From: Silene noctiflora
Taxonomy: Eukaryota > Streptophyta > Magnoliopsida > Caryophyllales > Caryophyllaceae
Assembly: GCA_009801015.1 (NCBI GenBank)
Contig: VHZZ01000010.1
Location: 329,190 to 353,843 of the forward strand
Reading direction: 5' to 3'
Length of the DNA: 24,654 bases
Made by a program: the position numbers and the translations under genes. Under the pieces are notes generated by a model, which was not told the origin of the DNA, did not search any database, and saw only the letters and a program-made list of their open reading frames with translations. Of this stretch, positions 10,668 through 20,798 are shown piece by piece (the first letter of the stretch is position 1; the number at the start of each line of letters is the position of its first letter).

Positions 10668-11060
10668 TATGATTGATGCATCGTTTTATAATCACTTGCT
10701 TCTTTTTTTTTTTTTTTTTTTTTGACAGCTGGAAATTAAAAGATATCCATTTTGTACCTTTTCAACAAACCCAAAATAATTAAGGCATTCCGTACTATAA
10801 TTTGAAGAATTGAAGCATAAGATAAGAATGACAAAAGAAGATAAGAACTAATCATAGAAGAAACGTCCATAACTCCATATCTTAATTTTTTATTCGGTTT
10901 CAGCCAATGGCGGAGCCTGGATTTACAGTTAAGAGCCAAAAAATTATACAGGGATTGAACAAGTAAAGACATAACGTAAACTTGAAAAAATTGACTCATA
11001 CAACTGTTTATAGTATCGAAAATCAGTAAGTTTTTTGAAAAACTGTCGTTCATTACATTA
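10668..11060. other. Gene-free spacer with a poly(T) tract
   Basis: A run of 21 T (10703-10723) followed by GACAGCTGG may be the tail of a 5'-truncated retroposon on the minus strand, since a similar join (T tract, then GCAACGG) occurs at 19736. No target duplication was found here, so this is weak. CAATGGCGGAGCCTGGATTT at 10905 resembles the edge of a common plant repeat. No gene was seen. Confidence 0.35.
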
Positions 11061-11095
11061 ATGAGAGACAAGAAATAAAAGATAACTTTTATGAT

Positions 11096-11416
11096 GAGAG
11101 ACCGTCTCTCTTAAGAATTTGTGATCGGAAATTAACGTCGGTCGAAGAGTAATAGAGTAGCATTAGTTATCATCTTTAATTTGCTAAGCATTTGCATTTG
11201 AATTTAATAATACAATATGTTAAATGGGCCATATATGTTTAATTAAAAATTTGCATTATTGGTGCAGGACATCAACTGTTTAAGTCTGCACAAAACCTTA
11301 GAAGGTCTCTCAATAGCGTTATTGGGAGACCTCTCACATGATAGGGTGAGGGATCCACTGCTTTTTCTATTTTCCTATTATGTCTCTCACTAAATTAGTG
11401 AGAGACGGTCTCTCAC
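11096..11416. repeat. Cluster of GAGACGGTCTC palindromes, possible MITE
   Basis: Three kinds of hairpin occur: GAGAGAC-C-GTCTCTC at 11096-11110; 12-bp arms with a 4-nt loop at 11304-11331 (GGTCTCTCAATA against TATTGGGAGACC, one mismatch); and an overlapping pair at 11383-11416 in which GTGAGAGA can pair either left with TCTCTCAC or right with TCTCTCAC. The outermost copies form inverted ends about 320 bp apart, which could mark a MITE; no target duplication was identified. Confidence 0.55.
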
Positions 11417-11589
11417 GAGACCTACTGTTAAATCTGTTACTAGCCATAAAAAAGTTGAAGCAGAGGAATAGAGGATGCATTTTAGAAAGAAATACAGTAA
11501 CCACATCAAAGATATGGTCGAATGTAGTCGCGTCAGATGGTTGGAGTCTCAAGATCGGTTTTATACTCGTTGGATAAATATTGGAATAT

Positions 11590-11594
<5 letters not shown>

Positions 11595-11641
<47 letters not shown>
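11595..11641 (+). repeat. Poly(A) tract of 47 bases
   Basis: An uninterrupted A tract. ACATGATA follows it (from 11641), and the same 8 bases occur at 11335-11342. A retroposed insert of roughly 300 bp ending in this tract is therefore possible, but no SINE promoter boxes or LINE sequence were recognised between. The length may also be inflated by assembly. Confidence 0.6.
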
Positions 11642-11642
<1 letters not shown>

Positions 11643-11754
11643 ATGATACAAATATTTTTACAAAAATTCACCCCATCTCGAGTATATTTGAATCCATAAG
11701 CTCTTTCAACAAACTGGTATCAGAGTTTCGTGCTCTTGATTGTCTAGCTTACAC

Positions 11755-12892
11755 CTAAGCCTTGCATTCAACAGGAAGGCCTTGAGGGAACCTCTGAAAA
11801 TCAGTGCAATAATTATAAATCATATAGTTCTTCTGAACCCATTGCATCCTCTTTTGACTGGTGGCATCAACCTGCTGGTTCATCCAGGAAGCGGCGGGTG
11901 TCGAACCATGGCAAGAAGATTGACCATTGGTCCAAAAACAGGCTTGCGCATTGTAATTCCTGTAGGCTGCTGTGAAGGGTGCTTTTGACCAGTCTGTCTT
12001 GACTCGACCGCCTTGGGTTGCCCAGTCCTCGGCGTCCCATAGGCTCGAGTATGCTCTCATTGGTTGGTTGTTTGGGTATGGTACTCCTGCTCTTTGCATG
12101 TTCTTGAATTCTCTTATGGGTGTTCCGTCCACTGAAATTCTGTATTCATGCAATTTTCGGTCTGAAATCAGTTGTCACGTCCTAATTTTGAATTTAACGA
12201 CAGTAGAAGTGGCCAATGTTACTTGAAAATACGGCTCTTAATGCCAAACTTATTTTACGGGTTAGCATGTAAATTATTTACTCGTTAGTTGTTAATATTT
12301 TGGTTACGTCCCAGATTTAATACCATGGAATCGAGTACAAGAAATTTACTACTTACATGATACTCTGAGGATTCCAGAGGATGGAGTAGGTGTGGAAATC
12401 GGCAGTAGGGTCAAACCAGAGACGAAACTGTTGTTCTCGGCCACCTTTGCCTTGGCTGAATATGTTCGTGTGTAGCGTGTAAGGTTGACCGGTAACATTG
12501 CCCAAGAACTCAAGGTCTATCTCATCGTGGGTCGTTCCTTGGGACGATAACTGTAAATTCACACGTTAACAAAAGTCGAAATTTATATAGTTTTATTAAC
12601 GACGTAGTTTTACTAAGGAACTTACATAATAGGTAGTGACAGTTCCTGCAGAATTGCCAGGTACGAGTTTTAGGTCCATATCGATCTTACCAAACAGGTA
12701 TTGGTTCTTGGATTGGAATCCAGAGCCAGAGGACTTATCTAACGAAAGCGTGAGTAACTCGCCATTATTTAGTATCTTACCACGACCATCGCCCCACGTG
12801 AGGTCGATGTTCTGGTAAAAACTACCTGCAGCAGAAGCTGCAGATATCATATAGAATGCTAATAGGAAAATCCCAAATTTCGAAACCATCAT
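11755..12892 (-). CDS. Xyloglucan endotransglucosylase/hydrolase, copy 1
   Basis: Reading on the minus strand, the exons are 12892-12626, 12550-12357 and 12139-11755, giving 281 aa, normal for the family. XTH enzymes are secreted GH16 proteins that cut and rejoin xyloglucan in the cell wall. Residues 1 to about 22 form a signal peptide (basic start, hydrophobic core, ASAAG). The catalytic motif [11 protein letters not shown] is intact: E99 should be the nucleophile and E103 the acid/base. It is followed at once by the usual N-glycosylation site NVT. The C-terminal XET_C region has its cysteines ([27 protein letters not shown]). Two Met codons begin the frame (12890-12892 and 12887-12889); the first is used here. 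It resembles the TCH4/XTH22-25 group, but subgroup assignment needs a tree. It is a paralogue of the gene at 22723-24308. Confidence 0.95.
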
Positions 12893-12949
12893 ATATAGTT
12901 TTTTTCGAGTTTTCGAGTCGATGATATAAAAGAATGCAGGGAAGGTGAG

Positions 12950-12957
12950 TATATATA
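12950..12957 (-). promoter_or_regulatory. Probable TATA box of XTH copy 1
   Basis: TATATATA on the minus strand lies about 58 bp upstream of the ATG. This allows a short 5' UTR of about 30 nt. It is the best TATA-like string in the first 150 bp, but transcript data are lacking. Confidence 0.45.
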
Positions 12958-13039
12958 TGGAGTAGGAAATCGTAAAAGGCGGCTGGTGAAGTAAATAAGA
13001 AAAGGAAGTAGGAATGAAGGTTGAGAATAATAAGGTGTA

Positions 13040-13551
13040 AACAGCTGGAGTTATGAATCAAGGATACCAGTCTGCCACAAGTTGATGACTTTGGTCTTAT
13101 TGTCGAGTTTGATGGGCTACTTCTCATTTATCCTACACGCCAAGGGTACTTACTCAATGGAAGACGGAATCGAAAATGTCTAAGTCTAGTAGTTACCGAC
13201 TGACTAGTACTAGGGGTGGTCATGTGGGCGGGGAGGAATGAGTAGTGTGAGCCTGTGTTTCGGACGGGGAGCTAGTATAGGTGGACGCGGTACCAATCCT
13301 GGGTAGGGTTAGGGCGGGCGGGTTAAGGGCGGCCGGGTAGGTGAATGATGGACCCGAGTGTCAAACTGTGTACGGGCCAACCGGAACGGGTGAAATTTGG
13401 CAGTGAGAAAGAAAAAATAAAAGGGATATTTTATATGGTACTCCTATATTTTTTGGACTTCTAAGAGATATCTCTTCTTTTCCGTTAAAAAACTTTGACG
13501 ACTTATAATTTGTGTCATGGAAACATGTCGCTTTCGAGTTCGTGTCCAACA
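13040..13551. other. XTH copy 1 distal upstream region
   Basis: No gene was seen. A GC-rich patch from about 13211 (starting TAGGGGTGGTCATGTGGGCGGG in two parts, with later GGGCGGGCGGG) has the start and composition of the hAT-like elements elsewhere in the window. No matching far end or 8-bp duplication was found, so it may be a half-element. Confidence 0.35.
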
Positions 13552-13900
13552 CTCTGTTTGGTAAAACTACCTGAAAAGTTAGCTGAAAATTCAAAAGTTA
13601 ACTGAAATCTGAGAAGGTAATTAATAAGGTAGCTGAAAATTATGAAATGATAAGGTAAACTGATTATATAAAAAAATGTTTGACAAACTAACTGAAAAGG
13701 TAACTGATTTTGATGAAATGACGTAGATGGATATGATAATTATTTAATAGTATAGATTTAAGGGGAAAAAAAGAGAAAATTAAATCAAATAAGGTACCTG
13801 AAATCTCAATTGCTTACAAAAAAAAAATAAGATACCTGAAACTTTGGTCAAATAAGCTACTTTGACTAAATCAGTACCCGAATTGCCTCGCCAAACGGAG
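13552..13900. mobile_element. MITE-like element with GGTAGCTGAAA internal motifs
   Basis: The ends CTCTGTTTGG and (complement) CTCCGTTTGG bracket 349 bp. Inside, variants of AAGGTAGCTGAAA or AAGGTACCTGAAA recur about eight times. Ends of the CTCTGTTTGGT kind are common in plant non-autonomous DNA transposons. No clear target duplication was found, so the superfamily is left open. It stops about 26 bp from the 3' end of the tRNA gene. Confidence 0.55.
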
Positions 13901-13919
13901 CCCAAGAATAAACCATAGG

Positions 13920-13926
13920 AAAAAAA
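13920..13926 (-). terminator. RNA polymerase III T7 terminator
   Basis: Seven T on the minus strand directly follow the 3' end of the tRNA-Ala gene, as expected for polymerase III termination. The tract sits between the tRNA and the MITE-like element. Confidence 0.8.
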
Positions 13927-13999
13927 TGGAGCTGCGGGGGATCGAACCCCGTGCCTCTCGCATGCAAAGCGAGCGCTCTACCATTTGAGCTACAACCCC
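13927..13999 (-). tRNA. tRNA-Ala (anticodon UGC)
   Basis: The 73-nt minus-strand sequence folds as a full cloverleaf. The acceptor stem GGGGUUG pairs with CAGCUCC, including the G3-U70 pair that is the alanine identity element, and A is the discriminator base. The anticodon stem CUCGC/GCGAG encloses loop UUUGCAU with anticodon UGC. The A box (UAGCUCAAAUGG) and B box (GGUUCGAUCCC) are intact. There is no intron and CCA is not encoded, as usual for nuclear tRNA genes. It is transcribed away from the eIF2B gamma start, which lies about 200 bp off on the other strand. Confidence 0.96.
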
Positions 14000-14195
14000 T
14001 TGATGTTATAAATTCTCCCTAATTAAATATTTATTTAATGTAAAACCAACAATGGAGTGCTGCAGTTCAGATCAAAATTGATTCAATTACCAAACATAAA
14101 TAAAATCAATAAGAAACTTTCATTCATCTATAATCTTTGAAGAACCTCTCAAAAACCCTTAATTTTTTAATTGCATTAAAAACCCAGAAAAATTC

Positions 14196-17100
14196 ATGGA
14201 TTTTCAGGTAGTTGTATTGGCAGGTGGTGCATCCAAAAATCTCATACCTCTTGTTTCCAAGGTGGGTTCTTTTCTCCTTAATCTTCCCCAAATCCCCAAT
14301 TTTTTTTATAATCATGTTATGTTTTTGTTGTATTTAGTGTTTTAAATGTATAATTAGTGTTATATATACATAAAGTTTCAATCTTTATTGAAATTTGGGT
14401 TGCAGGAAGTACTAGTAGCATTGCTGTCAGTTGGTAATTGTCTTGTTTTTGTTGTAATTATTGTTTTAAATGTATAATTAGTGTCTTATACACATGAAGT
14501 TGCGAATGAAATAAGCCGAACTTGGGAGGGTTCTACCCATTAAGTTGTTTTGGGTATCCCAAAGAGATTGTCCCGCCTGTCGGTAGGGATACTCTTGATC
14601 AACACCAAAAATATACATAAAGTTGCGAATAAAAACGCCAAACTTAAGAGGAGTCTACCACTCTACCCGTTAAGTTGTCTTTAGTACCAAGAATGAAGGA
14701 GATTGTCCTGGTTGTCGGTAGGGGGATATTCTTGATCAACACCAAAAATATGCATAAAGTTGCAATGTTTATTGAAATTGGGGTGCAGGAAGTTCCAAAA
14801 GCATTGCTCCCAGTTGCTAATTGTCATGTTTTTGTTGTGATTATTGTTTTAAATGCATAATTAGTGTTATATATACATAAAGTTTCAATCTTTATTGAAA
14901 TTATGTTGCAGGAAGTACCAAAGGCATTGCTCCCAGTTGCTAATCGTCCTGTATTGTCATATGTTTTAGACCTTTTGGAAAGAAGCAATCTTAATGATAT
15001 TATTGTGGTGGGTTTCTCTTTCTTGATTTGATCAGTTGTTACACAAATTATTGAATAAGACCATCTCATAGTGTGAGACACTTGACTGTATGATAATGAT
15101 GATTGGGAAGTTTTATTTTTATGGTAGGTGGTTGGGGGTGAAGCTGCTGCTGTTAAAGTGGGAGGATGGGTGTCTAGTGCTTATGTTGATCGCCTTCGAG
15201 TTGAGGTAATTTCACCTTATTATTCTTTGAGATGTTAAGTTATGGATGGTTGTGTATTAATGTATTATAAATGCTGTTGTCATCTTGAATTCGTCGTCGC
15301 CCCAATGGCTCCAAAAAGCTTGTTTCCAGTTGCTCCGTAACTGTAAGGGGGAAAACCATATGCTAGATGCTACGTTAATAAACTAGAAGCTTAGAGGGAT
15401 ATAGAAGTTGTTTTTATCTAGTCCCTTATATCACAAGCGAAAAGTGCAATGAATTTTGGTCTAAATTTTCATGATTAGTCTCGTTTAAGGCCATCTTACA
15501 CTAATATTGTGTAAATCTGATCCTTTTACGAGGAAACTATAACCCATCAATTTCACAAACTGAAGTAACGGTTAAAAAAAATCCCATTTTACACATACTC
15601 TTGCTGTTATGAGTGTTTCCACGTTGGTAATATGGTGACGTGCTGTATGGCCTTTGTGCCTGTACTATTATTGGATAACTCTTTAGGATCTGATTTTTGT
15701 TTGGAAAAGCTTAAAACGAATTATGTTTTTGGGGATAAAAGATTGAGTCATAGCATCTTGGCATCTTCCCTCCACCCTTTCTATTGAAGGAACTGAATGA
15801 AAGGATGAGTGCGAAGTATTGAGGAGCTGATGTTAAGGATTAAATAATTACAGGATGAGGGACCCTTCATCTGGAATGAGATGTTGTGTTAGGTTGTATA
15901 TTAGAAAAAATTCAAGGGGAGTGGCGATCATGAGGTCAACCGCTGTAGCTGGCCTAGGATCTCTTCGAGTTTTGTCTCCCAGCTGAAGGTCTGTTTAACC
16001 TCACTCGCTCAAGTATAGTAGGTGTAGAATGATTTAGACCTCTTTTGAAGTGTTGATGCTACATAGTAAAAGGACAAGCTCAGTGTGATGTTTCAAGAAG
16101 GATTTGAGTTAGTATGAGCTAGTTAAAGGGACCAAGCTAATGCAAATCACGTCTATAGCCGGCTCTCAGTGAACATAAGATCCCTTGTGAATGCTGCTTA
16201 GTTGTGTTTGATTTTGTATAAAGAGGATATGCTGTCTGCTAAGTTGTGGGCTCTTTGAATGTCTTTCACTTTTGCCGGGGTTCAAGATCTTCTGATATCT
16301 CGAGCTTCTTCCTTGATATACACTTGTGTGTAGCACTCTTAGATTATTTGAGCATTTGATTGTTTTATTTTCTTCAGGTTGTTGCCGTCCCAGAGGATAA
16401 GGGAACTGCCGGAGCTCTTCGAGCTATATCACGCCGCTTGACTGCTAGTGACATTTTGGTAAGCTCTTCTTAGTGCATTAACAGCTACTTATATTTGAGG
16501 AAGAATCAACCTTCCTTACACCACAAATGATATTTTTCATATACCTTTTTGACGTTAGTAGCTTATTATGATTTCGTTTGCTTTGTTTTACCGATCATTC
16601 TTTCTCTTAAAAATGTTTATTTCTTCTGAAGGTAGTCAGTGGTGACCTGGTTTGTGATGTACCTCCCGGGGCTGTGGCAGCTGCCCATAGACGACATGAC
16701 GCAGTTGTGACGGCAATGCTCTGTTCCACACCTGTCAGTGGACCCACAGAATCTGTATCCTCCAGTGCAAAGGATAAAGCAAAGAAACCTGTGCGTTGTA
16801 ATATCGTAGGGCTGGATCCCACAAAACAGTTTTTATTGCACCTAGCAGCAGGTTCCATTTTGAATGCTAACTATTGTAAATTAATACCACCATCACAATA
16901 CGCTGTCCTTTCGACTTTGATGGTCAACTTTGACCATTAATTTATCCAAATATATATAAGCACTATTCAAATCTGGCTACCAAAGTCAGGAAAGAATACA
17001 TGTTAATGGATTACGAGTTTTTGTGTTAGTTCATTGTCATTGCAATATCTTTTTCAGGCACCGAGGTAACGAAAGATGTACGAGTTCAAAAGAGCATTCT

Positions 17101-19438
17101 ACGTGCTGTGGGACAGGTATTCTACTCAACTTCTTTGGTGTAAGCGTTCAGCCACAGTATTAAGTCTTACGTCCACTTTATGTCAAGAGTTTGGTTTAAA
17201 AATTTGCCAGTGCGTCAGTGCCTGTTAAACTGTTGCATAGTTTCTATGCTTTGTTATTCCCTATGTACTTCGAGCTTCGACAGTCCAGTGATACTTACTA
17301 GTTGTGTTACTCAAACTTGTGTAGATGGATATACGGACTGATCTCATGGATGCCCATTTATACGCATTTAAGAGGTTTGACACGTTTAACTCTTTTATCG
17401 GCCATGCACTCATGTTTTTACCTTTTAACCAGTTCCTTATCATAATGTGCTTATAATTGGTTCAAACATGTACTTTTTGAAGGTCTGTTCTTCAGGAAGT
17501 TCTTGAAAAGGATCTTGATCAGAAAGAGAGATTTCAAAGCTTAAAGCAAGATGTTCTTCCCTACCTTGTTCGGACACAGCTGGTGAGTTTGGTTACTGTG
17601 GTATATGCCATGCACAGATACTTGAATGAGGCGGTCTCACATGTGAGATCAACGGATGAATCTTATATAAGGTGGTCTGGTAACATTTAAGACCGTGTTA
17701 TTGACACACTGTTGGCCATGAACTTTAACTACTTGTCTTGAAGCAGGAGAAGGATTCTGACAGTGTTACTTAATACTGCATTGCAGAAATCAGGAGTTTT
17801 GTCGAATTCAACGTCACCCTCAGAAGAAAACGGGAATGATATGGCCCCATCACTAAAGAACCAAGTAATGCTCTCCCAACTCTTGGCTAATGCTTCTACC
17901 CCAAGCTTCCATGAGCTCTATGCTTTGGGCCCTAACGGATTTGCCGGTGTTCCTAAACGAACCCACAAATGCTGTGTTTACATTGCCAGCAAGGACAAAT
18001 ACTGTGTCCGCTTGAACTCAATTCAAGCCTACAGTGATATCAACCGTGATGTGAGTCTTTTATTTAATGAGTAAATCAATTATTTAGTACTACATCCATC
18101 CCAAATTTATCGTCCCTATTTGACTTAGGTGGTCAATTGCTGTCAGCTTTAAGCATTAATTGCTCCGCTCCAATATTTGTAGACAACTATTTTCATTGTG
18201 TAACTTCTATTGTGGTGAAAAAATATCAGTCAAAGTCGATATCGGTTGACCACCAAAGTCAAATGAGAACAATATAAATATGATGGATGGTAAACATGCA
18301 TTTTTGGTCATATGTGTTTCCTTGATTCTGTAAGGTCATTGGAGAGGCTAGCCATCTGTCGGGCTACTCTTTTTCTCCTCAAAACAACATTATTCACCCT
18401 TCAGCGGAGATTGGGTCAAAGACTACCGTAAGTACCATCTTTCACATTTTTTGTACTAGTGTATTCCACCAACTTGAACTCTGATTTTTACAAAAAAGTT
18501 GACTAAATCGATCCCTTTCGATATGACTACGTATTTCATCCTTTTGGATGTGAGATTCTTGATCTCCCGTTAATTTGAAGATCATTGTGTTTATATACTC
18601 GCGATTTTGTGTGTGTGTGGATTTAGGTGGGACCACACTGTATGCTTGGAGAAGGTTCACAAATGGGGGACAAATGTAGTGTAAAACAATCGGTTATTGG
18701 TCGGCATTGTCGAATTGGTTCAAACGTGAAGGTATGTTTATATACTTTTTTATATGATCACAGGTCATTTGTGCTTTAGGTGTTAATGATAGGAGTTCAT
18801 TTGTAATATCTTCATAACGTTGACTGTTGATTGCCTCCCGAAAGGCCTTTAGAAAATGTTGGGTGGGTCCGATTTGTTCAGTTCGGCCAATGTTAGCTAG
18901 TGAGCTAGCCGTTAGCATCAAAGCTAACCTGTGGCTATTTGTCTAACACAAAAATTTAAAAGAAAAAGAAAAAATCTTTGTCCAATACTTGCACAGTTGC
19001 ACGGGTTCTAATATTGGTTTTTATCGTGTATACTTATTAGGCTAGATGCAAGAATAGGAACAGAATCGATAACATGTGTGTATAATCATCGTATATCTTT
19101 ATGTTCACAATGCAGATCGTAAATTCAGTTGTTATGGACCATGTAACAATTGGCGATGGCTGTTCCATCCAAAGTTCTGTTATTTGCAGCACTGTACAAC
19201 TTCAAGAGCGTGCCGTTTTGAAAGATTGTCAAGTAAGGATTGTTAGGGCTTTTTATCATTATGATTATGATTTTGTTTGTGTTCTCAACACGGGTTAGAA
19301 CGTCCTACCACGTTTACTCCGTTGCTATATTTGACACCTTTTTGCATTAAACAGGTCGGAGCTGGTTTTGTAGTCACTGCTGGCAGTGATTACAAAGGGG
19401 AGTCTTTGGCAAAGAAAGAGAAGACTGTTTCGACATGA
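14196..19438 (+). CDS. EIF2B3: Translation initiation factor eIF2B subunit gamma
   Basis: Exons: 14196-14261, 14912-15007, 15128-15205, 16378-16458, 16632-16851, 17058-17116, 17325-17374, 17483-17582, 17787-18050, 18335-18427, 18627-18731, 19116-19232, 19355-19438; total 470 aa, slightly longer than the Arabidopsis protein as I recall it. eIF2B is the guanine nucleotide exchange factor that recharges eIF2; gamma, with epsilon, belongs to the catalytic part of the complex. The N-terminal nucleotidyltransferase-like domain begins VVVLAGGASKNL and continues EVPKALLPVANRPVLSYVLD. The C-terminal left-handed beta-helix shows hexapeptide repeats around residues 345-440 (VGPHCMLGEGS, IGRHCRIGSNV, MDHVTIGDGCSIQSSVI). 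The start of exon 2, with its splice acceptor, is preceded by two imperfect upstream copies in intron 1. Intron 3 is 1172 bp with nothing recognised beyond a small palindrome and a possible exon 2 echo. Confidence 0.95.
14328..14955 (+). repeat. Triplicated intron 1 end plus exon 2 start of eIF2B gamma
   Basis: The unit runs from TTTAGTGTTTTAAATG-like intron sequence through a splice acceptor into the first 40 or so bases of exon 2. Copies have acceptors ending at 14405, 14788 and 14911; only the third continues into the full exon. The spacing is 383 and 123 bp. The first interval is longer because a segment of 123-137 bp containing TTGATCAACACC is itself present twice (about 14491-14613 and 14614-14750). 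Copy 2 still encodes EVPKALLPVAN; copy 1 is more diverged. Both upstream copies reach a stop codon about 24 codons in. Confidence 0.9.
18090..18290. mobile_element. Diverged Stowaway-type MITE
   Basis: The ends CTACATCCATCCCAAATTTAT and (complement) CCATCCATCATATTTATAT are flanked by TA at 18088-18089 and 18291-18292. The inverted match continues inward with TATTTGACTTAGGTGGTCAA against CATTTGACTTTGGTGGTCAA. The element is 201 bp, in intron 9 of eIF2B gamma, and older-looking than the 110-317 copy. Confidence 0.8.
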
Positions 19439-19735
19439 CCTTTTTTTTGGATACTTTTCTCCGATTAAAAATTTTTGCTGGTTCGGAATTTGTTTGTTTA
19501 ACCAAGGAAATCAAACACAGTAGTCATTATCAGTTTTGTTCCAATGATCCGTACTACTTGAGCAGTTGAGCTTGCATCTTTGCTTCCATGTACGGATTAT
19601 TCCTGTTGCGTTTTTTGTTTTCCGGCAAGTCTTTTGTAATACGGTCTTTTGTAATATGATCGACACTAAAATTTATATGAATGTTCGATACTCTACTCAA
19701 TCAATGACAATGTAACAATCAAGAAAGTACTACAA

Positions 19736-19786
19736 TTTTTTTTTTTTTTTTTTTTGCAACGGTAAAAAGAGGTTTTATACAAACTT
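19736..19786 (-). mobile_element. Very short retroposed insert with target duplication
   Basis: Twenty T followed by GCAACGGTAAAAAGAGG and 14 more bases, flanked by GTACTACAA on both sides (19727-19735 and 19787-19795). Read on the minus strand it is about 31 bp of sequence with an A20 tail and a 9-bp target duplication, the form expected of an extremely 5'-truncated LINE copy. The parent family cannot be named from 31 bp. Confidence 0.65.
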
Positions 19787-19920
19787 GTACTACAAGCTTA
19801 AATGCATGGTTATCATTTATTCTTCATAATTAGTTTCATTAATCTAACACAATTTTAGTTTCATTACTCGAACACAACTTCATGACGAAATAACCATAAC
19901 AATACAATTACAGAGACGTA

Positions 19921-19967
19921 CTCCCTATGTCCGAATAAATATTAATAAATGATTGGGACAAAGAGAG
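19921..19967. mobile_element. 47-bp Stowaway remnant
   Basis: The ends CTCCCTATGTCCGAATAAAT and (complement) CTCTCTTTGTCCCAATCATT are flanked by TA at 19919-19920 and 19968-19969. Almost nothing remains except the two inverted repeats, so this is a near-minimal, internally deleted copy. Confidence 0.7.
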
Positions 19968-20723
19968 TATTTAAATTAATATTATTATGTTACCGTACCC
20001 ACAAGATTTATTTTAAATCTTGGTTCCGTAATTTTTAAATTTGAAATACATTTATAAATTTTTCTTTGGGAAAGATAGATTCCATTAATCCATTAGCAAA
20101 TCTTTGAAACAAGATCTTGAATGTTAATTAACAACTCAACTTGACAAAAATAAAATTTAGAAAATGGAATAACTATTTACTAATAATTTTTAATTAAATG
20201 AGTTTCTTAAATCTAAAGATTTCAAGAAAATCATTACCTAAAATATAATATACTCGATGAAAACAAAAGTTTTTTTTATTACTAAACTCACTTCCTAAAT
20301 TATAAACATTGCTATAATAAATAACATTAAAAATATATAAATTGTGAAAATATACGTAAAATTTATTTCTTCAATAATGCTCTCGGATTAAAACCCTACT
20401 CAAACTCTGGTAAGAAATTTGAATTTAATCTCTTGGTTTTCATATTTTTTTACGTTATTTCATATTAAAAGCAGTGACGGAAATAGTTGGGACTACTGTA
20501 GTGATAGTCGCACCCTTGAACAATTTAAAATTTAGTTTTTAGTTTAAAGTTCAATTTTTTTTTCTTTTTTTTTTTTAGTCTGTCACATTAGTAGTACTAG
20601 ATCATTTGTTCGTCCCCTAACTATAAATCCTTTATCCGTTACTATGTAAAGTTTTAATCCATTTACTACGTAAAAACTTATATTTTTTTTTTTTTTTTTT
20701 TTTGGGTTCAATTCTTCAGAGAA

Positions 20724-20753
20724 ATGTCCACGGAATGCATGCAGATCATGGAA

Positions 20754-20798
<45 letters not shown>

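Larger units (their letters stand above)
19439..20723. other. eIF2B gamma to response regulator spacer
   Basis: It contains the eIF2B gamma 3' UTR, a 51-bp retroposed scrap, a 47-bp Stowaway remnant and a very AT-rich promoter region. A pyrimidine run of 21 T (20683-20703) ends 20 bp before the regulator's ATG, probably in its 5' UTR. GCAGTGACGGAAATAGTTGG at 20472 resembles the edge of a common plant repeat. No gene was recognised. Confidence 0.5.

Noticed and set aside
10736-11071. 111-codon minus-strand open frame with hydrophobic stretches
   Set aside because: No recognisable family, no promoter or splice context, AT-rich composition and overlap with repeat scraps; not supportable as a gene.
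11475-11699. Open frame with a long poly-Lys run
   Set aside because: It is produced by the 47-base A tract; the minus-strand poly-Phe frame is the same artefact.
11714-11724. TGGTATCAGAG, which resembles the initiator-tRNA primer-binding site of plant Copia-type LTR elements
   Set aside because: No paired LTRs, no internal domains and no target duplication around it; at 11 bases beside an XTH 3' end it can be chance or a tiny fossil scrap, so no element is called.
13211-13385. GC-rich patch that looks like a fourth complete hAT-like element
   Set aside because: It has a plausible left end but no matching right end and no 8-bp duplication, so it was left as a possible half-element in the spacer entry.
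14675-14860. 61-codon open frame over the second exon 2 copy of eIF2B gamma
   Set aside because: It is a duplicated exon start read through intron sequence, not a separate gene.
18889-18925. GTTAGCTAGTGAGCTAGCC palindrome in intron 11 of eIF2B gamma as a possible regulatory hairpin
   Set aside because: Short, in an intron, with no second copy or protein-binding motif; likely chance.
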